64,000 nucleotides of DNA, from the NCBI GenBank assembly GCA_027924645.1, contig BSBN01000845.1:558001-622000 (forward strand), in the 5' to 3' direction. Position numbers and translations under genes: made by a program. The notes beneath the pieces are model-generated. The model was given only the letters and a program-made list of their open reading frames with translations. It made no database searches and was not told where the DNA came from. Below, piece after piece: positions 30,807 through 43,384 of this stretch; position 1 is the first letter of the stretch, and each line of letters starts with the position of its first letter. This stretch comes from Cunninghamia lanceolata. Lineage: Eukaryota; Streptophyta; Pinopsida; Cupressales; Cupressaceae.

Positions 30807-32144
30807 TAAGGGTGAATAGGTGGTAATGTGATTAGATCTGCCTTGACAAGGTTTCTCAAAACATCCTCAATAGGTTCACCCAAGGGTGTGAATCTCCTCT
30901 TAGGAGCGGTGTTTTGTGTGGGTGGTCCTTTGGGAATATTTACATTATTGCTTGTGGATGGGTTGGATGGAGTGATGGTTTGTATGTTTTGGACACTCTT
31001 AACATCAGTGAAACCATCATTAAGAACTTGTTTTTGTTCTTACCCCAAAAATGAGGTTTTTCATGGGATGGATTATTGTTGTTGGTGTTGGTGTTGTTAC
31101 CATTGATTTTGTTATTGTTGTTGTTCTTGTTGTCATTGTTGTAGATTTTTATAGCCCCTTTGCTAATGAGGGCTCTTTCAATGGTGGTTCCCTTGTCTAT
31201 GACTTCCTCAAAGGTTGATGTGCATTGTATTTGCAAACTGAAACCGATTTCTTGATTTAAATTAGTCACAAACATGGTGACCAATTGCTTTTCAAGAATA
31301 GGTCAAGGGAGTTTTCTTTCTAAGCTTCTCCACCTTTGTACAAAAGGCAGCGAAGGATTCCCCATTCTTTTGTTTTGTGTTGAAAAGGTCTGTCATGGAT
31401 ACTTCATGTTCAAAGTTATAGGAGAAATGATTTACAAATTTCTCTGCAAGCTCATGGAATGTCTTGATACCATGGGGAAGATGAGAAAACCATTTGGTGG
31501 CTTGACCACCTAGGCTTCGAGGAAAGAGTCTCATCAAATATGTGTCATCGTATGAGACTTCTAGGAAAGCAATATAGAACTCCCTAAGGTGTTCCCTAGG
31601 GTCCCCTTTCCCTTTATATTTGTCAAATTTTGGTGTTTCAAAGTTCTTAAGAAAGAGTGGCATGGGGATGGTCCTATCAAATGGGTATGGGCAAATGTCT
31701 TCAAAGGAATATTGTTTTCTCTTGTGCCCATGTTGCATATCCTCAAACTTTTGGATCAAAGTTTGCACAATGCTAGATAAATCTTGGGTTGGTGGGGGTT
31801 GTGGTACATGTGTTTGTTGTTGGATCAATTGTTGGAGGAAATTAGGAATTTTTTGGTGTTGATTTTGTTGGGCAAGGTGTTGTTGGTAAGCGAGGAGTTG
31901 TTGCAAAATGTGTGGTGCGGTTTGTTGTTGGTTAGGATTTTGAATGGAAGATGACACAATGGGTGGTTGTGAAATAGGTGGTGGTTGAGAGATGAGATTT
32001 TGGACATATGTGAAATTGGATGTGGCGTTGTTACATGGATTGGTATTAGATGTGTTATAAGGTGGTTGGGAGAATAATTGTGTTATGAAAGATATGTTGG
32101 CATCAAGTTGTTGTTGGCAAGAGACACTGCTTCGTATGACAGGT
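30807..32144 (-). pseudogene. Element E gag, central part
   Basis: Segment 32144-31292 contains a Gln/Pro-rich N-terminal half and then CPYPFDRTIPMPLFLKNFET, PKFDKYKGKGDPREHLREFY, LMRLFPRSLGGQATKWFSHL and FHELAEKFVNHFSYNFEH, the Retrotrans_gag capsid domain. Segment 31284-30940 continues with VTNLNQEIGFSLQIQCTSTF and an Asn repeat. A frame break separates them near 31290. Gag builds the particle for E RNA. Confidence 0.88.
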
Positions 32145-32149
32145 GTTGT

Positions 32150-33200
32150 CATTTATGGCAACTAAGATTATTCCACCCATCCACATAACACAATTTGATC
32201 ATACCGGAAGTTAGAATCAGAATTTATGTAAGTATGGGAAGTCAAAAACAGAGTAGGCGATAGGGTCCGATATCTTGGTTTGGATCTCTCCTGTGGTAAA
32301 TTAGAGTTTGTTGCGGATCTGAGGGAGTCATAAGAATTGTTAGGATAATCTAAATCTAGAGTTTTGGCCTCCGATGATGAAGGATTCACAAATTATTAGC
32401 ATCTGCGTATCGGGTTAATAGTTGACAGAGCAGACAGAAGAAGAACAAGCTGACCTTATAATTGATCTTGGTTCCGGATGTATGCAAGTTGTTGGTTAGA
32501 CAAGTTGTGATGATTAGTGATAATAGTCGACCTGATTGATGAATTGTGAGTACAAGTTTTGGTCTGCATTACAAGTTGTACATGGATTTAGCCGACAGAG
32601 TAGAATCTTCAATAAAGTTCTAAGTGTTCTTGAAGCCGATTGAAAAGTGGTTGAAGATCAAGATGCGGATATATATATATATAGCTAATAGATTTGAATG
32701 ATTTTTGTGTGTGTGTTACGATAATAGAGTAAAATACGAAAAGGACAGAGATCTGAGGTTCAGATGATAGCAGAGTAGTAAAAAGGGAAAAGTGAAGATG
32801 AAGTGTATCAAGTCAGTATTCTGTGCTTAACCAGAACTGAATCTTTGCATTGGTGGATGCTAACTATCAGTTCAAACCCTTTATAATCTTCTTCCTATAG
32901 GCAGTGAGCCTTTTCTTTGAGTAGTGAGCTCTAGGCAGTGAGCCTGAATGCATGTGCATTCTCCATTGTAATACTTTTAACAGAGTATGATCTTTGTGGG
33001 TTAACCCCCACCATGGTTTTCCCTTAACCAGGTTTCCATGTCAAAAATCTTGGTGTCAAATGTGTTATTTCTATTTCTTCTCATGTGTTGTTGATTCTTG
33101 CTTTTCATGATAATATTATTAGTCTATTAACTGCTACAAGTTTTAAAGTTTTAAGACAACTGATTCACCCCCCTCTTAGTTGTCACCTATAATTCCAATA
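32150..33200 (+). mobile_element. Solo LTR H (copia type) inside element E gag
   Basis: 1,051 bp flanked by GTTGT (32145-32149 and 33201-33205). It carries the copia U5 landmark CAACTGATTCACCCCCCTCT at 33158-33177 and a TTTTCCCTTAACCAGG motif also found in the LTRs of element C. The termini are non-canonical (CATTTATGG at the start, CCAATA at the end), probably mutated TG/CA. The gag sequence of E lies on both sides, but the two parts are now one frame out of register. Confidence 0.7.
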
Positions 33201-33205
33201 GTTGT

Positions 33206-33672
33206 GGTACACTCATGGAAGGATTCTTGTACGTGGAATTATTGGGCATGCTGAGGGTAATTTGAGAATTGGATGTGGTTGTGTTTGATGTTGTAGTAGA
33301 TGAGGAAGTGGGGTTTGTGACGTTTGAGGTTTGGGATGTGTTAGGATTGGTGTTAGATGAGGAAGGTATAGTGGCATCATTTTGGATGAGGAATTCAAGA
33401 TATCTATTTGAGTCCAACTTTAGGACTCTATCAAGTATGTCCATGGAATCAGCATCTTACATTAAGTCTAAGACATCTCGATCCACATTATTGATGTTGG
33501 TTGGGGGACTTTGTGATTGGACTCCAAATGGGTTTATCATAGCATTGGCATCAATGGATGATTGTTGTTGGACTATGGGGACATTATTTTGATCGGTGTT
33601 AAGCATCCCAAAATTAATCCTAAAGGGCTCCATTTCTTGGTTTTTATTAGCTTGGGACCTTGTCAAGGGCAT
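33206..33672 (-). pseudogene. Element E gag, N-terminal part
   Basis: Start ATG at 33672 (MPLTRSQANKNQEMEPFRIN). It runs to 33457, shifts frame, and continues at 33444-33206 with LDSNRYLEFLIQND and a long Thr/Ser/Asn-rich stretch ending NPSMSVPQ at the solo LTR H junction. The low-complexity linker matches the Asn/Gln-rich style of the central gag part. Confidence 0.7.
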
Positions 33673-36600
33673 GCAATAGATTGGGTATGAATTGAAAGGT
33701 GGATGGTGATTATGACCTTAGAAATTGATTTCAAGATTTTGGACCCAAGGATGAGTGATAGTGAATAAGGTATAGATAGGTGATGGGGCTATAAATGAGA
33801 GCTTAGCCTTAGAGAATAATTCTCAAAGAATTAGACCCAAGGATAGGATGATGAGGGATCTTAAAGGATCAAAGGTAAATGGATGAATGGGTTTGAGAGT
33901 GATGGTAAGATTTAAGGATGATGTATGATTAGCAAAGGAAGACTTAGGATAAGTTGAAGGACAATGGTTTTGGGAGGCGGATGGGAAAAAAAAGTACACT
34001 TTGGACAATTGAAAATTGGCCAAGGATACTTTAGATGAAGAGGATGTTGGGAAGATTTGATGGTGTTCTAGAAGGATGATCAAATCAAGAGAGAGCTTAA
34101 ATAAGTCTAGATCTTTAGATTTTCAAAAGGATGTTCTCTTCTTACTTAAGGTAGACTAATGACCTTAAGAAAAAGGAGAGAGGGATTGTTTCACTTAAGG
34201 GTAGACTAATGACCTTCAATAAAAATGGGATACCTTAGAGTCTATCAACTTAGGAGTTGTTTAGGCTCCTAAATCAATGTATCTAAGGGTTGACAAAAGG
34301 GCTAATTTATAAGAGAACTTAAGGTAGACAAAGTCTTAAGTACCCTATAAATTAGAGGATGATAAGATCTAGACTTAGTTTTGCACAAATTTGATTTGAG
34401 GGATATTTTGGATGTTGTTTTGATTTTTGGATTTTGGATATTGATGATTGATGTTGATGATAGGTTTGGATAGATTTGGTTTTGGATGTTGATGTTGGAT
34501 TTTGGGATAAGGTTGATAAGGTTTGGATAATGTTGGTGGATGAGGGTAAGGATAATTGGAATTAGGACTAGAATTGGACTAAGACTAAGGTTGGATGGGG
34601 ATTGATGAATTTGGATTAGGGTTTATGAAAACCCTTATGGAAATGGAAGAAAAGATTTGGGATATGGCAATTGATTTAATGATGTAATATGGTCAAGGGT
34701 CCAATATCAAAGTGATGTTTCTCTAAGGTCTAAATGAAATGATATGGATAGACTTGGACAAAGGTTGTGGATGGAAATGTAATCAAGGGTTGGACTTAAA
34801 AATGGAGGATTTGATTTTCACCAATTTTGACAAGGTGTCAGGATTCTAATGTTAAATGAAGCTCAAGGATTTGGGAACAGATCAAAGCACATGCTTTGGA
34901 AATGGCCTGTAAATAGCGCTAATGCAGAGCAATATGGTGCTGACACAGTGAGGAATGGTGCTACAATAGATCAAAATAGTTTTGATTGGATTATGGATGG
35001 CGCTAAAAATATGGCACTGACAGGTGAATTTATAGTGCTAAATAGAGAGTGTATAGTGCTAAACGGTAGACAATGTTTGGATTTTGATAGGGTTTTTGAT
35101 CAACCTTGGGTTTTTTGGATTTTTGGCTCAAATTTTGGACTTCAAAGGATCAAAGATCTGATTTTAAAAGGTTCAAATGCTTGATTTCAAAGGTTCAAAT
35201 GATTTGTGGATAAAGTTGATAAGGTTTCTTGGAAAGTACATACAAATCAAACAAGAGAACATTTAATGGCTTTTGACTCAAGGTGGACTTTGGGTAAATT
35301 GGCTTGCACAGGTTTCAATAAGAAGACACACCAAACACATGTACAATCCTAACATTAGTCAAGTGGGAGTATCATACCTTGTAGATCTTATGAAATGGTC
35401 ATGGGTCAATCCCAACCCAAAGTGAACCAAGATTCCCACCCCCACTAATACCTTTGGTGCTATAGCTTGGATAGATAGGGAAAGCATGAACCACCTTATC
35501 CCCCTTACCAAGGAGACTTTTGTCTTGCCCAAGGTAATACCTATCTCAAGTATAATGGTACAGTGAGCATCTTCAATTCCTCTATAGTGGTACACTACAA
35601 GGTATGATGACCGAAATGTCTTAAGCTAGGATATTATGGGCTTCTAGGGGATGTCCTAATATACACAAGGCATGGGTGACAAGTCTGTGAGCGGGGTTGT
35701 CCCAATCAATTGACGCTCAACCACATGAGCCTTGGTGGATCAAATATCCTGGAGGTATTTTGCTTGGAGGTGAGAGGGTCCTTCCTTTAAAGAGAGTCTT
35801 TCAATTCTTGTAATATTTCTATCCCATGTCAAAACACACGGTTGAGGTCGTCCCTTGGGGTGATGATATTCCCAAGAAAGAGCCCTAAGAAGAAACCACC
35901 ATTGCTTTTGATCACCCAAGATCGTATGAGGTGCAAGGGGAGAGCATACACAAAAGGTGACCCCTTTAGGATACAAAGATAACAAAGATATTTTGCAAGT
36001 AGACTTTTTGTCACCCAAGATCACCCTAAGGTGTGAGGGGAGAGCATATGTCTATGTGCAAACTCAAACAAAGCAAACAAAATTTATTCCCCTACTTTAA
36101 CCTTAATGTGCCTAAAAGCTAGTGATAAGAAAAAAGATACTTTGGCTATGAATCTGCACACAAGATGTCAATAGTTTGATAAATTAGGCTTTGACAAGTG
36201 TTTTGATTCTTGCAAACAATGTGTTAATTCCCTACACAAGTTTCAAAATATTGTTAACAAAATGGCGCTAAAACATAGCAGGATGGCGCTACAACAGTGA
36301 ACAATGGTGCTAGAACAATCTTAAATGGTGCTAAGAAACAAAAAAATGATGCTAAAACAACATAATATTGCGCTAAAGTGGTCAGTTTCAATGTTTAGAC
36401 ACGGACAGACAACATATAAACCAATAAAAATGGTGCTAAACAATAAAGATATAGTGCTAAAATCAAACATAGCACTAATACAGTGAAATATGGTGTTAAA
36501 CTAGAACTTACCCTTTTACCTATCTGTTCGTGGATTTTATGGCACTGTTCTTGGCGGATATGGTGTTGAATTGAGGAGAAAACTTGAATCTGCACAAAAC

Positions 36601-38225
36601 AACTCAAAAACTTGCACAAAAATTGTTAAAAGTATGTTAGAGAGCCTCAAAACTTGTTTAAGGTCAAGATATGTTAGATTGTAAGCAACAAACATGTTAG
36701 TTTGTAAGAAAGAAACAAAACTATGCTTTGTTTTTTCCCCCTAACACATTTCTATGCAAATTTTGACATTAGGACCCCTTGTCTCTACTACAGCCTATCA
36801 AAAATAGAGAAGTAAAGGCTGCAACTAATGATGAGAAGCAAAAATCTACAAGAAAATTTTTTCAAGCTAATAAATGTTAGCAAAGAAACCCAAAAATGAC
36901 ATTAAAACAGTTGATTATGGTGCTAATTCAGGAAGATATAGTGCTAATCCAAGGAAATATGGCGTGACTATGAGGCAATATGATGCTAAACAACTTGTTC
37001 ACCAAGAACCTTCACAAAAATACTTAAAAAAACAAGTTAGATTGGACCGTGGGGTCCCACCGGACGTGCCAAATGAAGACAAGAGAAACAAACAAAGGAA
37101 AACACAACAACAAAATGTAAATAAAACACAGTGTTATACCTTTGAAGATCCCTCTCTCCTTGATAAGGTGGAAGGAGATGCACCCAAACTCCTTAGCTTT
37201 ACCCAAACAAACTACTTAAATGTAGATTGCTCTCAAGTGTAGACACAATTTGACACTATCTAGCTATGGGGGAGATGATCTTAGAGAGATTTTGGCATAA
37301 TAGATTTGCTCTGAACTTGGATATGAAAATGGCTTGTGGAGACTTGTATTTATAGGCAAATTGGAGGGGATTTTGATCCAATGGTGGAGATTGAAAGTTA
37401 AGATCAATGGATGAGATTGAATGAGAGATGAGGTTGAGATTTGATCAACAAATTTGGATGGTGTAGAATAAAAATGAATTTAAAATTCATTTTAGGGAGG
37501 ACTTTGCATTTGATGTGATTTAGATGTGTGAGGAAATAAAAAATTATTTCCTTGGGAGGATGTGGAATTAAAAATTCTATTTTATGTGGGAATGTGAAGG
37601 TCATGTGACATATGCACATTTTTGGGGCCTTACATTTGTAAGTTATTTTTGTGGAAGATGTTTCATCATGAAAATTGAAAGAATGAGTTGGAAGGGTTAT
37701 GTATTTTTTTGAATTTTTAATTTGTGAGTGTGGGAGAAGGTGTTAAGTAGGATTTGACCAAGTTAATTAGGGTGATTAACTTAATTAATATGGTTGTAAT
37801 AAATTAGTGGATGGCATATCAAGGTTTAGGATTAATTAAATAATGATTTATGTAATTAATCTAGGTCTAGGGGATAGGTAGGCTAGGATAGCTAATTAAA
37901 TATTGGCTATTTAATCAACTAGGCTAGGTGTGGGCTAATTAGTAGGGTAGATTAATTAGATAAGTGTGATTTACCTAATTAATCAGGTTTAAGAAGGTGA
38001 ACAAATTAACCAAATAAATATGTACATATTTATTTAATTAATTGGGATGATGTTAGTAATGTATGACGTTGATTTACTTTAATTAATTTAGTTTTGATAA
38101 AGAATGGATGGGTGATTCAAGGGTAAGGTAGGCTAATTAATTAAATAAAAATTTAATTAATTAATTGGAAGGCAAATTAGTGATGTGGATGATGTCAAAG
38201 GGTGGTTGAAGGGTTAACACATTTT
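33673..38225. other. Non-coding region upstream of element E gag; no gene recognised
   Basis: Probably E leader and LTR remnants, but no LTR pair, PBS or TSD could be fixed. It contains clusters of ATGG(C/T)GCTAAA-type motifs (34880-35065, 36255-36500, 36895-36995), a local duplication of CACCCAAGATC...GGGGAGAGCATA (35910-36050), and TTAATTAATT-rich sequence from 37740 to 38170. A TATA-like GTATTTATAGGC lies near 37347. Short ORFs have no domains. Confidence 0.45.
34880..36995. repeat. Dispersed ATGG(C/T)GCTAA(A) motif clusters
   Basis: Around twenty copies of an 8-11-base motif (variants GGCGCTAA, GGTGCTAA, TAGTGCTAA, GCGCTAA) in three clusters, spaced about 15-40 bases. No fixed unit length, so it is not a simple satellite. 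Confidence 0.65.
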
Positions 38226-39515
38226 TAGGTGTCTATAGTAGGATTAGTAGCATGAAGTTAAAAACATTGGCAAGTAGGCCTGATAGTGGCATGAAAGCCA
38301 ACAATGGAATCACGCCTAACAACATCAATAGGATTAATATAAATAAATCTCAATAGTGGAAAAAAGTCCCAAAATATCGAAAACTTAGTATCATAAGATA
38401 AGTGATTTAGATCTAGGTATTAAATATGGCAATACGGATTATTATTACATGAAAAAAAAGTATGATGCCCCCTATATAGGATCAAAATATGTGATTGTGT
38501 AAGTATAATGTAGAAGATCAAGATAGGATTAAAGTGATATAATAATTTGTTTGCGCAGTAAAAACATATGATATGACAGTATAATCTCAAGCCAAATATA
38601 GTCAATCATAAGATATGACAATGTAAGTATAAATACATAGGAGGGAATAGTATGATGGTCCACAATGTTGACATACATGATGAAGGAATGATATCACAAT
38701 AATGATTAAAAAGAAAGTCTAAATTTATGATAATGCAATATAGCATGTGTACTCTATAAAGTAGATATATGGAAAGATGAGATCATAAGATATAAAATGT
38801 AGTAGTGTGAGATCATAGGATAAAATATATATGATTCATCCATTTGTAAGATAATAGGACATAAGATATAGTAATTTTAGATCATGATGTAAAATTAATA
38901 TGTAGAAATGTTTGATCAAATAGCAATGATAGATGATATATTAACAATGTGGGATCAATGCTCATATGACATGATATAGAAATGTGAGGTCAAAGTAGAC
39001 ATGTAAGATCAATGAGATGCAAGTTAAAGTGGTAAAAGATGAGATCATAGACATAATGTCCAATGTAGCTAGATATAATAATGATAAATCATAAAAAAAA
39101 ATATGACCATGATAGAAGGATACTATGTAATGGATTATATATAATACGATCAAAATAGCTAGATTGAATACAATGTATTAAAATAAGACAATTATCTAAG
39201 AACCTAGATTAATCAAATTGGGAATATTTAAGACAATATTGTAAGAAGATAGATCAAACCATGTAGGAACACAAGTGAAGAAAATAATCATAAGGACCAA
39301 AGATCCAAGGATTAAGTTAGAAGAGGTAAAGGGTGATGAAAGAAAGAGATGGCCAAGCAAGAGTGAGTAGACAAGAGAAGATAATGTGAAAACAAAAGAT
39401 CAAAGATCAATCCTAAGATAATCAAGTGTTAAGAAAATTTAAACACGGCTCCCAAGTGTGGTAAAAGGCTATTAAATGTACATAAAGATAAATTAAGGAA
39501 ATGTAAGAGCGATAT
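38226..39515. repeat. AT-rich degenerate repeats around GATCATAAGATATAA
   Basis: From about 38640 to 39120 the motifs (A)GATCATA(A/G)GATA, ATGTAG and GATCAAA recur at irregular intervals of roughly 35-50 bases. No gene is recognised. The sequence is very AT-rich. Confidence 0.45.
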
Positions 39516-39698
39516 CTAGGTCCAAATGAATTTTTTTCTTAGACTAGATTGTCTCTCTTTGATGTTATGTGTGACCTCAATATGTATCTTCCCTTTGTAT
39601 ATAAATTCTTGAATTTTATGTTGGAATGCAATGCCTTTATGTCTAGAATACCCCCATGTATGACGATAATTACATTTAATATAATGTAGGGATTCCAT
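39516..39698 (-). pseudogene. Possible gypsy gag C-terminal relic
   Basis: A 60-aa segment reads CNYRHTWGYSRHKGIAFQHK then IQEFIYKGKI. This lines up with the CEYHHVKRHKTSNCMRLKHC / IQDLVDRGDI motif at the end of element E gag (24062-24292). No other gag sequence is seen nearby. Weak evidence from one short alignment. Confidence 0.35.
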
Positions 39699-41280
39699 GA
39701 TAAATCACTATAGACCATTACTAAGTCTACACTACATTTATGTGAACTAGTGATGGAGAAATACTCAAAAAAGCATAAGATAAATTGGGAAATGAAGTAT
39801 AAATCAAGTAAGATGAACCAAACAATTTTAAAGATTTTAGCATAGCTACAATCTAAACTTTACAATAAAAAAATATCATCATCTATGTGCATTACACAAG
39901 TATAGTGGAACTGAGTAATTTGAGCTCCAAAATTATTAAGAGACCTAGAAGGCTTAATGGGGAGCCTCTTAGCTTACTAGTGAGATGGATGCATGGTGGG
40001 AGAACTTGAAAGGAGAAAAAGGTCTTGCATGTCAAAACACCATGTTGGACCTATTCATTACCCTATTTTGGAGGTGTTAGTTGCCGCAATTATTCTATGA
40101 CCAAAAGATGATGAAATTCTAGAACTTGAAACAAGGAGATATGATAATTAATCAATATTTAAAAAAGTTTATCTAGTTTTTAAAATATGTGTTGTAGTAT
40201 CAAAAAGATAAAAGATTTGGGATTCAAAAATTTATCTTGGGTTTGAATACGTAAATTGGAGAAATGGTTGTCATATGTATAGTCCTAGAACCATGACTAA
40301 GGTATTTGAAAAATCTCTTAGGTAGGAATAGAATTTCCATGCTCTCTCTCCAACTCTAGGAAGAACAATAAGGGTTTGAGGTAGATAAACCTAAGTTCTC
40401 ACCATTTCAAAATGTTTCCCTTATCATTTACCTAAGTCTTCTAGGGTTGACCTAGGATAATATGTCCCCTTACGACACCATGACAATCCTTTCAAGGTAT
40501 TTTAAAATATTATTAGTTTCAAATAGCAAAAAGGGTAGAGATGAATTAAGTGAATTTAAAAGTAGAGCTATGTAGATTGTCAAATCAGTTCTACAAGTGC
40601 AAACATTTTCATAGATGCATATCTAACCCTAATCCATAAACTCAACCCTCCATAGTGCAAACGTTTTAGGGTTCCAAAATTTAGGGTTTCAAATAAATGT
40701 TTTAGGGTTCCAAAATAGATGTTTAGGGTTTTGATTTTCACATTTTAGGGTTTAAGAATGATGGGGTTTGAAAATTCACATAATGACACTGAAAATGATG
40801 TTTTAGGGTTTCAAATTTAGGTATTAGGGTTTGGAAATTAACATAATAGGGCTTCAAAATGATATTTTAGGGTTTTTTATTCTTGTTTAGGGTTTGTACG
40901 TTCACATAAAGGGTTTAAATTTTTTGATAAAAAATATTGAATTTCCATATTGCAATTTTGGAAAAAAAAATATTGAATTAAAAAATTGAAAATTTCACAG
41001 GGGAAAGTGAAGAATACCTAGTAAAAAATGCAATGATGTGACCTTGCTAAAGAAGACGGGCTACGTGGACACCTTTGATGGATGACAAGTGGCAAGTTGA
41101 TGGAGCTCATTGGTGTCATTGAAGGTCAGTCGTCCTTTGGGCCACTGTCGAACTAAAGGTCAACTATTAAAAATGACCTTTAGATACAGTTTACTATGGT
41201 TGTAAGTACCTTGTCAGTAGAAATGATAGGCGCAAAAGGATTTTTCACATTATATATTCTTTAAAAAAAATAAACTATTA
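39699..41280. other. No recognisable gene; telomere-like TTTAGGG-bearing patch
   Basis: At about 40660-40925 TTTAGGGTTT units recur every 20-35 bases, separated by AT-rich spacer (for example TTTTAGGGTTTCAAAT). The rest contains no domain-bearing ORF. Confidence 0.55.
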
Positions 41281-41425
41281 CCTTCGTTCAAAGAAAATCT
41301 TCAAACAAAGGTATTATTTTATTGTTTCGTAATCAATAAAATATACCTTCGTTTGAAGATTTTCTTCAAACGAGGAGGAACCTTTGTTTGAAGGTGATTT
41401 CTGTGAAATCTTCAAATGAAGGTGG
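41281..41425. repeat. Cluster of three adjacent short hairpins
   Basis: CCTTCGTTCAAAGA... 41281-41311, CCTTCGTTTGAAGA / TCTTCAAACGAGG 41346-41375 and CCTTTGTTTGAAG / CTTCAAATGAAGG 41380-41423 are each self-complementary and share the same stem sequence. The region may be a small foldback element; no TSD was identified. Confidence 0.65.
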
Positions 41426-41992
41426 TATGAAATTGTTTTGCCCAACTGTGATGAAAATATTGATGTCCCAAGTTTGGGACTGAGTATTGTGGGATGACCC
41501 TTGTATCTCCACCTATTAATACAATTAAACAATATTCACATTAGTATAGAAAATATGAAATTTAAAATGACATTAGTAAATGATCAATTACTGCTAATTG
41601 CTGATCCTCTTTAATCATCCTCTACTTCTCTCCATCCACCTAAGGGGTAGGTACATGAATCTGAATTGCTAGCTCCTCTTGTTCCAAGAATGAAAAACAA
41701 ATTAGAGTAAAGATGAATATCATTTGTTTACACCAAATGATGTTAGATAAAACAACAAATAAACAATGGCATTTATATCACTAGCTCATACCTATGTGAG
41801 AGATAGAAGATAAAATTATTGTATCAATGCCTATTTCTATTGATCCATGAATATCAACTAAAAATAGGAACATTATCTAACCAAAATCTATATAATGTTA
41901 TTTACATACATAATAATTAAAAATAGTAGAACTTATCTTAGTGAAAGTTGATAATTGACTAGTACCACCAATGTGTCTTGATGTTGAAAGTC
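41426..41992. other. No recognisable gene
   Basis: AT-rich unique sequence between the hairpin cluster and solo LTR G. Confidence 0.4.
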
Positions 41993-41997
41993 CAACA

Positions 41998-43379
41998 TGT
42001 TAGTCTAATGCATAGGACAACTGAGAGGGAGGTGAATCAGTTGTGTATTAAAACCTTAAACCCTTAAAGCAATTTCAGTCATAAACCTCTCAACATGCAT
42101 TAGCATAATGTAAACATATGAAGCATCAATGCAAACACATCCAAACACATAAGAACACCATATTTACGTGGAAAACCCAATAAGGGAAAAACCATGGTGA
42201 GGATTAGCTCACATATATATGAATAACAACACCGAAAATTGATAGGCTCACTTCCAAGGGCTCACTGCCTAGAAGAGAGAAGAAAGAAGAAGACTATTAT
42301 AGAGAGATTCACTATCTCAAAGCAACATGAGAGATCCACCACTACCACTCCTTGCCATCCACAACCTTTTGCTCACTGCCTCTAGCAACTTCTGGCACAC
42401 TGAAATGTAGACACCTTCTACTCATTGCATTCCAAAGTCATAAGCATTTAAGCTCGCACACAACTCACTGCCCTTGATTCACATTCACATCCTCATCTCT
42501 ACTTTGCTCCACTCAACCTCATCTTGCATTTATACCATCTATAACCAAGACCTATCTCAATTAGGTCAGTCCTAATGAAGCATGTGCATTATACACATGC
42601 AACATCACTTAGGTCGGCACTAAATACTTCCACGGTGGAAAGAAGTGTAAGTGTCCACCATATCAATGGTTAAGTAGGACTCAAATGTGTATCACCAAAT
42701 TTCTCATCATCTCCACAATCCACGAGGTACCTTCGCAAATAACACTAGCAAGCCAGGTTGGCCAAACCTGAGCTAATAATAACATCCACACTTCTCCAAG
42801 TCCAAAAACATTATGTGGACCAGAGAGAGACTCTAAAGCATTCACACACCTTCCCAAAACATTCAACATCATCAAAATCCTTTGCAATGCTGCCACAACC
42901 ACCTGAAACAAAGAATGTCTTCATTATGCATGTCAGGATGCACTACCACTAAACACCAACATAAGAATTGAACTTGCAGAACATCCCAGCACTAGAAACT
43001 TCAAAGTAAGGTTTATACAGATAATATAAGAACTCTCTCATAACTACAAAATGAGAAAAATAAATACAGAGAAATGCAGAGCATTCTCATTTCACCCAGA
43101 TAGTCTCCTTCATAGTCAAATACTCTGTCAAACACATCTTCTACTTCCACACGATCCAGAACTTGCAACTCTAGATATAACACCTCTGAATATCTTTGAT
43201 CAACACTTCCAAACCACACAGGAACACCTTCAATTAGGAAGAAATGTGGAGCATAATGCTAAGAGTACCTCTATCACACTGTACACTTTTTTCAGCAAAT
43301 TTTCTCAAAAGCACTTGGAAACCAAGTGAACCATTAGTTGGGGGTTGACATCAATGACAACACTAGCAAGTTTCCAACA
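41998..43379 (-). mobile_element. Solo LTR G (copia type)
   Basis: 1,382 bp. Minus strand begins TGTTGGAAACTTGC at 43379 and ends GCATTAGACTAACA at 41998. Flanked by CAACA at 41993-41997 and 43380-43384. It shares TGTTGTCATTGATGTCAAC near its start and the CACCTCCCTCTCAGTTGT stem-loop near its end with LTRs B and C. No internal sequence remains. ORFs inside it (42681-43329) are not genes. Confidence 0.87.
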
Positions 43380-43384
43380 CAACA

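Larger units (their letters stand above)
18333..33672 (-). mobile_element. Element E: Tat-like Ty3/gypsy element, coding core, heavily nested
   Basis: Minus-strand order is gag (33672 start), protease, G-patch, RT, RNase H, a second archaeal-type RNase H and integrase. The extra RNase H between RNase H and integrase is the mark of the Tat clade of plant Ty3/gypsy elements. It was interrupted by solo LTR H (32150-33200) and element F (24354-30801) in gag and by solo LTR I (20298-21002) in RNase H. All domains carry stops or frameshifts, so it is dead. LTR boundaries were not found: a TGTTAACCC start near 38222 was considered, but no partner is seen. Confidence 0.82.

Noticed and set aside
38205..38225. 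TGTTAACCC (minus strand, ending at about 38222) as the start of the element E 5' LTR.
   Set aside because: No second copy was found downstream of E integrase and no TSD could be matched.
41281..41425. A microRNA gene.
   Set aside because: Three hairpins share the same stem, which suggests repeat duplication; no precursor-like single long stem or expression evidence can be seen.
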